Positions 8,542-17,759 are shown, counted from the first letter of the stretch. The stretch is DNA of 64,000 bases from CAYNFR01 sp964616755 (GCA_964616755.1 CAZTSI010000001.1:102146-166145); one strand, 5' to 3'. Notes: generated by a model not told the origin, from the sequence alone. Translations and numbers: made by a program.

Positions 8542-9092
8542 TGAGACGTTCAATTTTTATAGTTGTATTGCTGTTAAGTCTCTTGATCGCATGTAAAGAG
8601 GACGCGCCTTATGATCTCGCCACTGAAATTATCGATGGTACTCAAGAATCCGCAACGGATATAGTAATGACGTTTTCGGATAGTGGCCGTGTCAGTTTTA
8701 GGATTTATAGCCCATGGCTCAAAAAAATTGAACAAGACAATCGCCTAATAGAAGAGTTCCCAAATGGCTTATTGATAGAGTTTTACGATGAGAACTTAGA
8801 AGTTAATTCATCCGTCTATGCAAATTATGCCAAACATATTGGTGCTGACGGCATCATGCACCTGCGCGATAGTGTGGTATTCGTCAATACGGCTCAAGAC
8901 CGAATCGAGTCAAACAGCATCATTTGGGATCAATCTAACAATCAAATTAGCACGACCAAATTCTTTAAGCTCATTCGCAGCGCTACAAAGGATACCATCT
9001 TTGGCATTGGCATGCATTCACGACTTGATTTTTCGCGGATGGAGGTCACTCAGTTTGAAGGTAAAAGCCAATACAACAGACTAAACGAATGA
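8541..9092 (+). CDS. lptC: LptC-like LPS export lipoprotein
   Basis: LptC belongs to the LPS transport bridge that takes lipopolysaccharide from the LptBFG ATPase to the periplasmic LptA filament. The N terminus is a lipoprotein signal with Cys18 (LIAC), as in the Bacteroidota form, where LptC is often lipid-anchored. The beta-jellyroll-type pattern is visible in MTFSDSGRVSFRIYSPWLKK, FPNGLLIEFYDEN and IESNSIIWDQSNNQI. It overlaps the preceding secreted-protein gene by one base (TAATG), so both should be co-translated. It is convergent with the penicillin-binding protein gene. Confidence 0.8.
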   Translation: MRRSIFIVVLLLSLLIACKEDAPYDLATEIIDGTQESATDIVMTFSDSGRVSFRIYSPWLKKIEQDNRLIEEFPNGLLIEFYDENLEVNSSVYANYAKHIGADGIMHLRDSVVFVNTAQDRIESNSIIWDQSNNQISTTKFFKLIRSATKDTIFGIGMHSRLDFSRMEVTQFEGKSQYNRLNE

Positions 9093-9130
9093 TCCTGAAC
9101 AGTCATTCTTATTGGGAGCCAACATTATCC

Positions 9131-11578
9131 CTACCATTCATCATCAAATTCTTCGAGATCATTTTTGCTTGGCAAAGCATATGTTTCGCAATCAAGCTCT
9201 ATTCCAATATTTTCAGGAATCGCAAATCGCAAGTGATAATCATAGCCCGAGCTTTTATCATCTTCTAATCGCTTGATAAAACTCATAAAGAAAGGTCTTG
9301 CCATAACGGCTCCTTGTCCTAAATCGAGTGAACGAAATCGTATCCAAGAGTTTTCTCCACCAACCCACGTCCCCACAACGAGATTCGGAGTGATTCCCAT
9401 AAACCAACCGTCTACATGATCATTCGTCGTACCGGTTTTGCCGCCAAAATCTGACTTCAATTGGTTACTTAAATGACTCGTGACATACTTCAGCATTTCA
9501 ATCATCACATAGCTCACATTTTCGGGCAACACGCGCTTTTGGCTTACCTGTCCATTAAACAATACACGCCCATGTTTATCTTCTATACGTTCTATCACTT
9601 GCGGCCTATTAGTAATCCCTTTGTTGACAAAAGTGGTGTAAGCTGAAGTCATCTCATATACCGACAATGTTGGAGAGCCTAAAGCAATAGAGGGATATGC
9701 AGGAATTCTACCTTTCTCAATACCCATATCCTCGGCAAGTGAAATGACTTCTTTTACACTACCAAGTTGCTTTATTATCCAAATCGACACAGAGTTCAGT
9801 GATTGCTTAAGTCCTTCTTTGAGGGTTACGGGTTGATTGCTAAAAGATCCTCGTGTATTCTTCGGACTATAACTTTGATGAATGGCAAAATCTCCTTCAC
9901 CGGGAGAAATCGTGTATTGTATATCATCGACAGGAAAACAAGGTGAGTAGCCATTCATCACGGCCGTTGTATAGATGAATGGCTTGAAAGTAGAACCAAT
10001 CTGTCGATGGCTCGTGACATGGTCGTACTTCCATTTTTGGAAATCACTGCCGCCCACCCAGGCTCGAACGAATCCTGTCTGAGGCTCTATAGCCAAGGAT
10101 CCTATCTGAAGGAACATAGACATATATTTGATGGAATCGATCGGACTCAACATGCGCTCTATTACGCCATCATAACTGTAAAGTTTCATTTTGTAGGGCT
10201 GTGAAAAATCTCTTTGAACCGCTTTCTCAAGCCTTGACCATTGCTCCTTCACAAGTGGCCATTGCGAAGAGGAAAGCACGCGATCATACACTTCTTTTTG
10301 TTGGGTATTGATTTGTTCATTTTTTAATAGCTCGGCCAAATAGTTTTTATCTGCCTCTGCTCTGTATAGACGTCTGATATCCGCGTTCCATAAGCGGCTG
10401 TTATCGATTTCTGACAGTATTTTTTGGGTAATATCCTCTAAAAAGGCCCTTCTTAAACGCTCATAGCGGTCGGTATTTTCGACCGTGGCACTAAGCTTTG
10501 CATTTCTTGAAGCTTGTTCTTTCTTATCTGCATCATAGGTCCAAGGATCCTTGCCTTTCCACGATTCAAAGAAATGTTTTTGTATTGTCCGCATGTGCTC
10601 TTTGGCCGCAGCCTCTGCATGGCGCTGATATTGAGCATTAATCGTCGTATATATCCTGAGGCCATCGACATCAAGATCATAATCATCGCCCCCTGATTTA
10701 GTAATTCCGTTTTCATTCAAGATAGTACGTACATGCTTTTTCAATTCTGACATGAAGTGTGGGGCGAGTCCGTTATAGTTTTGACCTGGATTAAATCGAC
10801 TAACATCTATTGACTTGGCACGCAATTCCTTGTATTGATCAAGTGAAATGAAATCACGTTTGGCCATTTGTCTTAGCACTACATTGCGCCGATTCGTGGC
10901 ATTTTCCGACTTTGTTTTTGGATTGTAGATATACGGATTCTTGAGCATCCCAATGAGTACGGCTGCTTCTTCTTGACTTAGTTCTGACTGTTCTTTACCA
11001 AAATACACTTGCGCTGCGGCATTGACTCCATTGGCATTGTAGAGGAAGTCAAACTTGTTGAGAAACATGGCAAGAATCTCCTCTTTTGTGAATCTACGTT
11101 CGAATTCTACGGCGATGACCCATTCTTTCATCTTTTGCCAAATACGCTTAATAGTATTCCCTGATCGTTCAGAAGTAAAAAACTGCTTCGCCAACTGTTG
11201 TGTAATTGTGCTAGCGCCACCGCGTGTACCCAAGAACGCTACAGCTCTTCCTGTGCCTCGCATATCTATACCACTATGTTCAAAAAATCTATGATCCTCT
11301 GTAGCAATCAGCGCATCGATTAAGTGGGGAGATAAATCTACAAAATTGACCCAACTGCGATTTTTTCTAAAGTAACGATCTAGTTCCAAGCCTTTTTGAT
11401 CATAGACCACTGTTGCTTCTTCATATTTTGGATTCTCCAGATCAGAGGTGTCGGGCATTTTCGTCCGTGCTACATAAAAAAACATAGCGAATCCAACCAA
11501 CATCGCCCCAAAAACTGAGCCCCACAACACCTTAATCAACCAACTGTACCTCAGCTTTCCGAATAGCATTTTATCCAT
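9131..11578 (-). CDS. penicillin-binding protein 1A (class A, bifunctional)
   Basis: The protein polymerises glycan strands and cross-links peptides in peptidoglycan. A single membrane segment lies at about residues 12-36. The GT51 domain carries EDHRFFEH with catalytic Glu94 and GGASTITQQLAKQ (120-132). The transpeptidase domain carries Ser529 in STFK, the SLN triad at 593-595 and KTGT at 714-717. At 815 residues it is of normal length and begins at ATG 11578. An acidic tail (LEEFDDEW) closes the protein. It stands alone, divergent from htpG across a 367-bp spacer. Confidence 0.95.
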   Translation of the reverse strand: MDKMLFGKLRYSWLIKVLWGSVFGAMLVGFAMFFYVARTKMPDTSDLENPKYEEATVVYDQKGLELDRYFRKNRSWVNFVDLSPHLIDALIATEDHRFFEHSGIDMRGTGRAVAFLGTRGGASTITQQLAKQFFTSERSGNTIKRIWQKMKEWVIAVEFERRFTKEEILAMFLNKFDFLYNANGVNAAAQVYFGKEQSELSQEEAAVLIGMLKNPYIYNPKTKSENATNRRNVVLRQMAKRDFISLDQYKELRAKSIDVSRFNPGQNYNGLAPHFMSELKKHVRTILNENGITKSGGDDYDLDVDGLRIYTTINAQYQRHAEAAAKEHMRTIQKHFFESWKGKDPWTYDADKKEQASRNAKLSATVENTDRYERLRRAFLEDITQKILSEIDNSRLWNADIRRLYRAEADKNYLAELLKNEQINTQQKEVYDRVLSSSQWPLVKEQWSRLEKAVQRDFSQPYKMKLYSYDGVIERMLSPIDSIKYMSMFLQIGSLAIEPQTGFVRAWVGGSDFQKWKYDHVTSHRQIGSTFKPFIYTTAVMNGYSPCFPVDDIQYTISPGEGDFAIHQSYSPKNTRGSFSNQPVTLKEGLKQSLNSVSIWIIKQLGSVKEVISLAEDMGIEKGRIPAYPSIALGSPTLSVYEMTSAYTTFVNKGITNRPQVIERIEDKHGRVLFNGQVSQKRVLPENVSYVMIEMLKYVTSHLSNQLKSDFGGKTGTTNDHVDGWFMGITPNLVVGTWVGGENSWIRFRSLDLGQGAVMARPFFMSFIKRLEDDKSSGYDYHLRFAIPENIGIELDCETYALPSKNDLEEFDDEW

Positions 11579-11945
11579 CTTGCAATAACTCCTGATTGTT
11601 ATGATTTATTTCATTCCTATAAGCCTTAACGCCATAAAGCCTCATTTATTAAATCCTTACTTACGTGAAAGCACCTTTGTACACTGATTCGTAAATGGAC
11701 TATCATGACTCATTATTCACGGTAAAGTGTACAAATAAGAATCAGGGAGTGGCAGGATTAACGCTAAGCCGTCATCTTGGTTAATTATGTCTCAAGAAAT
11801 TTTGACTATTGAATACCTCATTAATAAGTAATACTATGATGAGAGAATCCCCTAAAATTTGAATGGCAGCCGCCATTTTGTCAGTTGGGTTCTAGTGGCA
11901 CAACCTTTGAACAGTTATAAAACATTCATAAAAAAATAGCAAAAC
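11579..11945. other. divergent spacer between PBP1A and htpG with a large inverted repeat
   Basis: No gene is seen in these 367 bp. The left part holds an inverted repeat: TTTGTACACT at 11676-11685 against AGTGTACAAA at 11726-11735, with CTGATTC (11684-11690) repeated as GAATCAG (11739-11745) just outside. A weak -7-like AACCTTTG lies close before htpG near 11903. Confidence 0.55.
11676..11745. repeat. 10-bp inverted repeat with a second nested inverted pair
   Basis: TTTGTACACT (11676-11685) and its exact reverse complement (11726-11735) are 40 bp apart. CTGATTC and GAATCAG form a second pair overlapping the first on the left and outside it on the right. The two arms cannot pair fully at once as one simple stem, so a two-site operator is as likely as a hairpin. 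Confidence 0.5.
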
Positions 11946-13808
11946 ATGGCAAAAGGTCAGATTTCAGTACAAACGGAAAATATTTTTCCCATCATTAAAA
12001 AGTTTCTATACTCAGATCAAGAAATATTTTTGCGCGAACTCGTGTCCAATGCGGTAGATGCCACCACTAAACTTAAAACACTTGCTTCTAAAGGCGAATT
12101 TAACCATGAGTTGGGCGAATTGACCATTGATATTTCCATTGAAGATGGCAAGCTTATTATAAAAGATCGAGGTATCGGCATGACGGAAGAGGAGGTAAAT
12201 CGCTACCTTAATCAAGTAGCCTTCTCATCGGCCTCAGAATTTTTAGAGAAATATAAAGATGAGGCCAATATCATTGGTCATTTTGGGCTTGGGTTTTATT
12301 CAGCCTTTATGGTTGCAACTAAGGTAGAAGTGAAAACAAAGTCTTTCAAAGAAACGCCAGCCGTCTTATGGTCGTGCACGGGTGATCCTGAGTTTGAGAT
12401 TGAACCTTCAGATAAAGAGGATAGAGGAACAGAAATAATCCTCCATATTGGCGAAGACTGCAAAGAATACCTAGAAAAAGAGAGAATAGAAAGCCTATTA
12501 CAGAAGTACTGTAAATTTTTACCATTTCCAGTACGATTTGGCACAAAGACTACATCTAATTGGGAAGGCGAAGGAAAGGATCGCAAGGAAATCAAAACAG
12601 AAGAAGAAAATATTATCAACTTCAAAGAACCACTTTGGAAAAAGTCGCCAAATGAACTTAAGGACGAAGATTATAAGGATTTTTACAATCATTTATATCC
12701 CTATGGCGTGCCTCCGCTTTTTTGGATTCACCTCAATATCGATTTCCCATTCAAACTGACCGGAATATTATATTTCCCAAAGGTTGGGAATGCAATAGAA
12801 GTTCAAAAAAATAAAATTCAGCTTTATAGTAATCAGGTCTATGTCACAGATAATGTGTCGCAAATAGTGCCAGAATTCTTAACCTTACTCCACGGTGTCA
12901 TTGACTCGCCAGACATCCCGCTAAACGTATCACGAAGTTATCTTCAAAGTGATGCGAACGTTAAAAAAATCACCTCGTATATCACCAAAAAAGTAGCCGA
13001 GAAACTACATTCTTTATTTAAGGAGGATAGAAAGGCTTATGAAGAAAAATGGCCAGAGATTAGCGTTTTTGTAAAATACGGCATTATCTCTGAAGAAAAA
13101 TTTGATGAGAAAGCCCGTAGCTTCGTCTTGCTACAGAATGTAAAAGATGAATTTTATACTTTAGAGGAATACAATGAAAAGATAAAAGAACTTCAAAAGG
13201 ATAAACACGATAAGCTAATTCATCTGTATACGAATGATCCTAAAGCTCATCATAGCTTTGTCGAATCAGCCTCTTCATACAGCTACGACGTGCTAAAGAT
13301 GGATAACATCATTGATAATCATTTCATGCAACATCTTGAGCAAAAGGGTGGCGAAATAACCTTTGTACGCGTTGACAGCGATACTGTCGATAATCTTGTA
13401 CAAAAGGATGAAGAAAAGACTTCCATCTTAAGTGATAAAGAAAAAGAAAAAGTTGAAGAAATATTCAAATCAGTAATGCCCGAAAAGGGGGCACCGTACT
13501 TGGACCTTAAGCCCATGTCGCCTAATGACCATCCTGCAATTATTACACGTCCGGAGTTTTTGAGGCGAATGAAAGAGATGCAGCAGTTTCAATCCATGGG
13601 TTCGAAAGACGATGAATTTGATTTTCATAATTTGGTAATTAATACGAATCATCCATTGATCGCCGAGAAGTTACTAAAAATGAAAGGGAGTGACCGCAAG
13701 GCAGAATTTGCACAATATCTCTACGATATTGCCAAGTTAAATCAAGGTATGCTCAAGGGAGAACAACTCTCTTCCTTTATAAAAAGAAGTTTGGAGTTTG
13801 TCTCTTAA
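11946..13808 (+). CDS. htpG: chaperone HtpG (bacterial Hsp90)
   Basis: HtpG is an ATP-dependent cytosolic chaperone. The GHKL ATPase domain is clear: the N-terminal helix with ELVSNAVDA (catalytic Glu and nucleotide-binding Asn), IKDRGIGMT and IGHFGLGFYSAFMVA. The middle and dimerisation domains follow, with LNVSRSYLQ. At 620 residues it has the family length. No convincing heat-shock-type operator is seen; an inverted repeat lies 200 bp upstream. A strong terminator follows at 13857. Confidence 0.97.
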   Translation: MAKGQISVQTENIFPIIKKFLYSDQEIFLRELVSNAVDATTKLKTLASKGEFNHELGELTIDISIEDGKLIIKDRGIGMTEEEVNRYLNQVAFSSASEFLEKYKDEANIIGHFGLGFYSAFMVATKVEVKTKSFKETPAVLWSCTGDPEFEIEPSDKEDRGTEIILHIGEDCKEYLEKERIESLLQKYCKFLPFPVRFGTKTTSNWEGEGKDRKEIKTEEENIINFKEPLWKKSPNELKDEDYKDFYNHLYPYGVPPLFWIHLNIDFPFKLTGILYFPKVGNAIEVQKNKIQLYSNQVYVTDNVSQIVPEFLTLLHGVIDSPDIPLNVSRSYLQSDANVKKITSYITKKVAEKLHSLFKEDRKAYEEKWPEISVFVKYGIISEEKFDEKARSFVLLQNVKDEFYTLEEYNEKIKELQKDKHDKLIHLYTNDPKAHHSFVESASSYSYDVLKMDNIIDNHFMQHLEQKGGEITFVRVDSDTVDNLVQKDEEKTSILSDKEKEKVEEIFKSVMPEKGAPYLDLKPMSPNDHPAIITRPEFLRRMKEMQQFQSMGSKDDEFDFHNLVINTNHPLIAEKLLKMKGSDRKAEFAQYLYDIAKLNQGMLKGEQLSSFIKRSLEFVS

Positions 13809-13856
13809 ACCTTGAACCCAAAAACAAAAGGTCTGTAAAATCCGTGTAGACGTAGA

Positions 13857-13888
13857 ATTGCCTCAACGAATTCCGTTGGGGCAATTTT
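13857..13888 (+). terminator. Rho-independent terminator after htpG
   Basis: A 12-bp stem with one G-T pair (13857-13868 with 13874-13885, loop AATTC) is followed by TTT. It ends the htpG transcript. Confidence 0.75.
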
Positions 13889-13943
13889 ATTCAATTGGTT
13901 AGGCTTGCTTAATTGATAACTATGTATCATTAGTATTTAAGTT

Positions 13944-14360
13944 CTAAGGATGGGCAGACACCCATATTTCGCCATCCTCATAGACCTCCTTTTTCCAAAT
14001 CGGTACGGTTCTTTTAAGTTCGTCAATGGCATATTGACAAGCTTCAAAGGCGGCTATTCGATGTGGTGCGACAGCGATAATGACTACTGGAATCTCTCCA
14101 ATAGCTAACATGCCCTTGCGATGAGCTATTAGTAGATGAACCACAGGCCATCGATCGAGACAATTTTGGGCAATTTTGTTCATCTCTTTGAGCGCCATCG
14201 CGTCATATGTTTCAAAAATGAGTTGCTTTACCTTTCGTCCGTTGGTTTGATTGCGAACGGTACCAATAAAACTCACGATTCCTCCTGCCTCATCAGAACA
14301 TACTTTTTGCAGCAATTCGGTTGGCTGTAATGCAGATTCGTGTAAACTTACCAATATCAT
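13944..14360 (-). CDS. moaE: molybdopterin synthase catalytic subunit MoaE
   Basis: MoaE joins with thiocarboxylated MoaD to insert sulfur into cyclic pyranopterin phosphate, giving molybdopterin. Typical motifs are GGIVSFIGTVRNQTNGRKV, YDAMA, HRKGMLAIGE and the active-site region LKRTVPIWKKEVYEDGEIW with the conserved lysines. I took ATG 14360 (MILVSLHES) as start, which puts it 11 nt after the end of moaD. ATG 14381 would add seven residues and overlap moaD by 11 nt. No other molybdenum cofactor genes are in the window. Confidence 0.92.
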   Translation of the reverse strand: MILVSLHESALQPTELLQKVCSDEAGGIVSFIGTVRNQTNGRKVKQLIFETYDAMALKEMNKIAQNCLDRWPVVHLLIAHRKGMLAIGEIPVVIIAVAPHRIAAFEACQYAIDELKRTVPIWKKEVYEDGEIWVSAHP

Positions 14361-14370
14361 CGGCACACAT

Positions 14371-14610
14371 TTATCCTCCACTTACAGGGGGTATCAACAC
14401 GACCTCTGTACCGTCAATAATTATAAAATCATCTTCTCTATATTCATCCCCCGTGGCAATTGCCAAAGAATTAAGCTTTGATAAAGACGGGAACTGCCGT
14501 ATCAAATGAGCTCTTAAATCAGCCACTGAAATGACATCCTTCTCCATTTCAATTTGATCTGAAGTAACAATGTCGCGGCAAATGCCAAATCGAAGGAGGT
14601 CAATTTTCAT
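14371..14610 (-). CDS. moaD: molybdopterin synthase sulfur carrier subunit MoaD
   Basis: This is a ubiquitin-fold protein of 79 residues ending in the diglycine (PPVSGG) whose C-terminus becomes the thiocarboxylate used by MoaE. The start MKIDLLRFG at 14610 fits the beta-strand at which MoaD proteins begin; ATG 14619 three codons earlier is possible. It is directly followed by moaE, which confirms the assignment. It ends with a convincing VVLIPPVSGG terminus. Confidence 0.88.
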   Translation of the reverse strand: MKIDLLRFGICRDIVTSDQIEMEKDVISVADLRAHLIRQFPSLSKLNSLAIATGDEYREDDFIIIDGTEVVLIPPVSGG

Positions 14611-14630
14611 AAGGCACAAAATTAGTAGGT

Positions 14631-15626
14631 TTAACTATTCTTGAGTGCAAAAACGGCATTAAATACGTCGTAATGCTCTTGAGCACATTTACTCCAAGTA
14701 AACTCTGCCGCCCGCAGCAATCCCTTTCGGACATATTCATTACGAACCGCCTGATCGGTATCCATTACTTTCATGGCAGTGTATAATTCCTCAACGCTAA
14801 AAGGATCAATCAACCAAGCTGCATCGCCCGCCACTTCTTCTGTGCCTGTAAATTTAGAAGTAATAACAGGACAGCCACTGGCCATAGCTTCTAAAATGGG
14901 TAGACCAAAACTTTCATGAAAAGTGGGAAAAACAAAACATTTGGCCCGTGCATACAGCTCTGCTAGCTCAAGCATCGTCTTTCCATCCGTCGTAAGATTG
15001 ATGCGACGATCCTCTATGACTTTATCAAAATGCGGTAGATGCAAACGCAATCCAGTCTTCGTCCGCAATTGTCTGAAGGCTCTGATTATTAAATCTATAT
15101 TCTTGACCGGTTGATATTCTGAAATAGATAGAAATTCATTGACCCGAGCATGATCATTCTGTGGGGTAAATAATGCATGATCTACGCCATGGTATATCAT
15201 CTCTATTCGATCCAGTGGAAATTGATAGACTTCATGGATTTGCGCTACAGCTGTATGCGAAACAGTAATAAGTCTCGATACCCTCTTCTCAAAACGGTGC
15301 CAGCGAGCCACCAAGGCTTGTTTAAGCTCATTTAAGTGGTTTTCCATTTCAGTACTTAGATTGGGTTCTGTATATACGAAAGGGCGCACTCCATGAACAG
15401 TCACGATTAGAGGCTCAGTGCGCTCATCCCAAAAATACTCCGGAAACCATAGACCCGACAAAAAGGGATGCCATAATAGGTCAAAAGATTGTGTCGAAAG
15501 TTCTTCTTCATTGGCAAAAAGGGAATACTCAACCCCCATTTTATCAAATTTTTTGACAACATTATCTATGTAATTAACGAAGCTATACGGAAGGGGAGGT
15601 GAAGGATAAAAGATGCCGAGCTTCAT
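14631..15626 (-). CDS. GT4-type glycosyltransferase (group 1)
   Basis: The protein is a GT-B-fold retaining glycosyltransferase of 331 residues. The N-terminal acceptor half begins MKLGIFYPSPPLPYS. The donor half holds the diagnostic FHESFGLPILEAMASGCPVITS, with the EX7E motif (Glu in FHESFG and in LEAM), and YHGVDHALF before it. The sugar and acceptor are unknown. It is probably involved in surface polysaccharide or glycolipid synthesis, and sits beside a sulfotransferase-like gene read in the other direction. The spacing of 20 nt to moaD suggests the same transcript, though the functions differ. Confidence 0.85.
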   Translation of the reverse strand: MKLGIFYPSPPLPYSFVNYIDNVVKKFDKMGVEYSLFANEEELSTQSFDLLWHPFLSGLWFPEYFWDERTEPLIVTVHGVRPFVYTEPNLSTEMENHLNELKQALVARWHRFEKRVSRLITVSHTAVAQIHEVYQFPLDRIEMIYHGVDHALFTPQNDHARVNEFLSISEYQPVKNIDLIIRAFRQLRTKTGLRLHLPHFDKVIEDRRINLTTDGKTMLELAELYARAKCFVFPTFHESFGLPILEAMASGCPVITSKFTGTEEVAGDAAWLIDPFSVEELYTAMKVMDTDQAVRNEYVRKGLLRAAEFTWSKCAQEHYDVFNAVFALKNS

Positions 15627-15649
15627 AGGAAGTTGTTAAACGTGCGGTT

Positions 15650-16582
15650 TTGTTTGGCTTTTTCCAAGTGCTAAGCCTATATTTCAGACTCAAATGTCAC
15701 ACCTTGTCTTCATTGAACAATAATATTAGTCAAAATAGTATCATTTTTCACATTGGTTTGCCTAAATGTGGTTCTACAGCCATTCAATCCAAGCTATTCG
15801 AACAACAAACTTATCTACGCTCAAAGGGTATCTATTATCCATTAGATCACATCATAACGGATCAATATGGCCCTAACCATCGCTTTTTAACGGAGATATT
15901 AAAAACGAATTCTAATGAGGCCGAAGCAATTGTGCAATCCATATTGGATGTGGCTATTCAATCCTCTTGCACGACAACCATTCTATCGCACGAAGGTCTT
16001 ACAAACCATTTCGTAGATATTCGGGATCATTTTTTTGCACTGTTGGCCTCCGTTAACAAAACTCATACCATTAAAATATTGCTCGTATATCGACCGCTCA
16101 AGCACTTCTTTTATGCCTACTACAAACAAAATATTGTTAACCCGCCGACCAATGATTCGCTCGGCTATGGCAGCCAATTAATGCCCATTGAATTTTTTAC
16201 ACTCCCGAGAGTGCAACAACTGCTTCGTGTCGGAACCATGATGTCAGATTTACTCTATAACTGCCCATTCGCGGAGCTGAACGTTTTACCCTATGGTGCT
16301 ACCACCTTGCTCGATGGGCTCAATGCTTATCTTGGCATTGACTTGCCTGCTGGTACTTTCAGAAAGAATGTTTCCTTATCCGATGGAAGTACTGAACACA
16401 TACGAAGTCAAAACCACTTGTATTTTGACAATTTACCTCAAAGAGAAAAATGGATAAATGCATTAAAACTCCGCCCAGAGGGGGACGCTTCATTTCACTA
16501 TAATGACCCCATCCTCGATCTAACCTTAGACCTATTCGATCAAGAAAATCGAGAAATCTTAGGCTCCTTTTTTCTATCGTAG
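15650..16582 (+). CDS. sulfotransferase-like protein
   Basis: The stretch IIFHIGLPKCGSTAIQ (about residues 31-46) is the 5'-phosphosulfate-binding loop of PAPS-dependent sulfotransferases (usually PKTGTT or PKCGTT). A later LLVYRPLKHFFYAYYKQN could be the 3'-phosphate region, where an RxP..W/F..S/Y pattern is usual. Length 310. The start is uncertain: TTG 15650 is the first possible codon and GTG about 15668 another; no ATG precedes the loop. The neighbouring glycosyltransferase suggests a glycan substrate, which is inference. It could be a degenerate relative without activity. Confidence 0.65.
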   Translation: MFGFFQVLSLYFRLKCHTLSSLNNNISQNSIIFHIGLPKCGSTAIQSKLFEQQTYLRSKGIYYPLDHIITDQYGPNHRFLTEILKTNSNEAEAIVQSILDVAIQSSCTTTILSHEGLTNHFVDIRDHFFALLASVNKTHTIKILLVYRPLKHFFYAYYKQNIVNPPTNDSLGYGSQLMPIEFFTLPRVQQLLRVGTMMSDLLYNCPFAELNVLPYGATTLLDGLNAYLGIDLPAGTFRKNVSLSDGSTEHIRSQNHLYFDNLPQREKWINALKLRPEGDASFHYNDPILDLTLDLFDQENREILGSFFLS

Positions 16583-16806
16583 CTGGCAGATTATGCATGA
16601 AATCCCCTTTTGTTTCAACCCCAGTTCAGCTTGCTTTTTTGAATTGACTCGCGGACAAGTTTGATAGAAAAGAAATGCTGATAGGATTCAAAAAACCAAA
16701 TTGCTTATTTTCGCGTTCGCTTTACAAAAACTTTGCTGTGTATAGGATGTGTAAATCGCTCATTAGTATAAAAGTGATTGGTGATAATTCAATCCTTTGA
16801 GCCATT

Positions 16807-16992
16807 ATGACAGATGTTGCAACAATGTACCGACCCTTAGTAGAAGCGAAGATTGCACAATTTGGCTATTTCGCTCTGCCGATTTTTGATCAGGCAACTA
16901 CTTACCCCATAGGCATACCAATACTAGCAAAGAAAAAATGCTGCAAAAAGTATAAAAAAGGGAAACGCTGCAAGAATTGCCCAAAACGATAG
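16807..16992 (+). CDS. small protein with Cys/Lys-rich C-terminal tail
   Basis: The product has 61 residues. The first two thirds are ordinary with hydrophobic patches (FGYFALPIF, YPIGIPIL). The last 20 residues are almost only Lys, Arg and Cys (KKKCCKKYKKGKRC, then KNCPKR). Tails of this CCKKYKKGKRC type recur, to my memory, in small Bacteroidota proteins, which supports a real gene, but I know of no function. Four cysteines in CC-x8-C-x2-C spacing could bind a metal. It lies alone, convergent with ferritin (22 nt apart). Confidence 0.6.
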   Translation: MTDVATMYRPLVEAKIAQFGYFALPIFDQATTYPIGIPILAKKKCCKKYKKGKRCKNCPKR

Positions 16993-17013
16993 AGCCTGTC
17001 AGGTACTTAAGGC

Positions 17014-17520
17014 TTAAGCTTCTTTACCAACTCCAACAGATAGTACGTCTTTATCAAATAAATATAGTCCACTCTTATCATCGCCGATTAGCTCCAACTT
17101 ATCGTTGAGCGTTCGAGCTAATCCCTCTTCTTCAATCTGCTCAGACACATACCATTGCAAGAAATTGTATGTCGCATAATCCTTCTCCCCTAAGGCAATA
17201 TCTACCACCTTATTGATACTAGCGCTCACATATTCTTCATGATGCAGCAATTCTTTGAAGGCATGCTTTATACTAGGGAAGGTGAGTTGAGGCTGCACCA
17301 AAGCAGGCACCACTGCAAAACCACCCCTTTCATTAATAAACTTGATCAACTTTAGCATATGCATACGCTCTTCGTCGCTGTGTCGATAAAAGAAGGACGT
17401 GATGTTATCAATGCCTGGCTGAATCTCCGCCCATGAGGCCATAGCCAAATATACTTGTGAGGATTGAGCTTCTATTTTTACTTGCTCATTGAGCGCATCT
17501 TGAACTAGCTTTGATAACAT
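17014..17520 (-). CDS. ftnA: ferritin
   Basis: A non-haem ferritin of 168 residues that stores iron in a 24-subunit shell. Ferroxidase ligands are visible at Glu17 (VKIEAQSS), Glu51 and His54 (EERMHMLKL), and further Glu residues in the fourth helix region (SEQIEEEGLA). The helix pattern SSQVYLAMASWAE is typical. A well-formed promoter stands 46 nt upstream. No Fur box can be claimed by eye. Confidence 0.95.
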   Translation of the reverse strand: MLSKLVQDALNEQVKIEAQSSQVYLAMASWAEIQPGIDNITSFFYRHSDEERMHMLKLIKFINERGGFAVVPALVQPQLTFPSIKHAFKELLHHEEYVSASINKVVDIALGEKDYATYNFLQWYVSEQIEEEGLARTLNDKLELIGDDKSGLYLFDKDVLSVGVGKEA

Positions 17521-17565
17521 ACTACTTTATTACTTTATGAAATGAGGACTACTTTTTTGATCGTA

Positions 17566-17595
17566 CAAAGGTAGCCTATGAAATGTATCTAACAA
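17566..17595 (-). promoter_or_regulatory. ferritin promoter, TTG-N19-TACCTTTG
   Basis: On the minus strand TTG (17595-17593), 19 nt, then TACCTTTG (17573-17566), an exact match to the Bacteroidota housekeeping promoter. Expected leader about 40 nt. Confidence 0.8.
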
Positions 17596-17759
17596 TAAAT
17601 TTTGACCATGGTTGAATAATCCCGATTGAAAAAAGACACCTTTGGGCAAAAATCATCCAAAATAGTTAACAATAATCACTCTCATAGCTTATTGCATTAC
17701 CGTCAGTAAATATAACTTTTAGGTCATGGATCGATATAAAAGACAAACCTGATAAGTAT

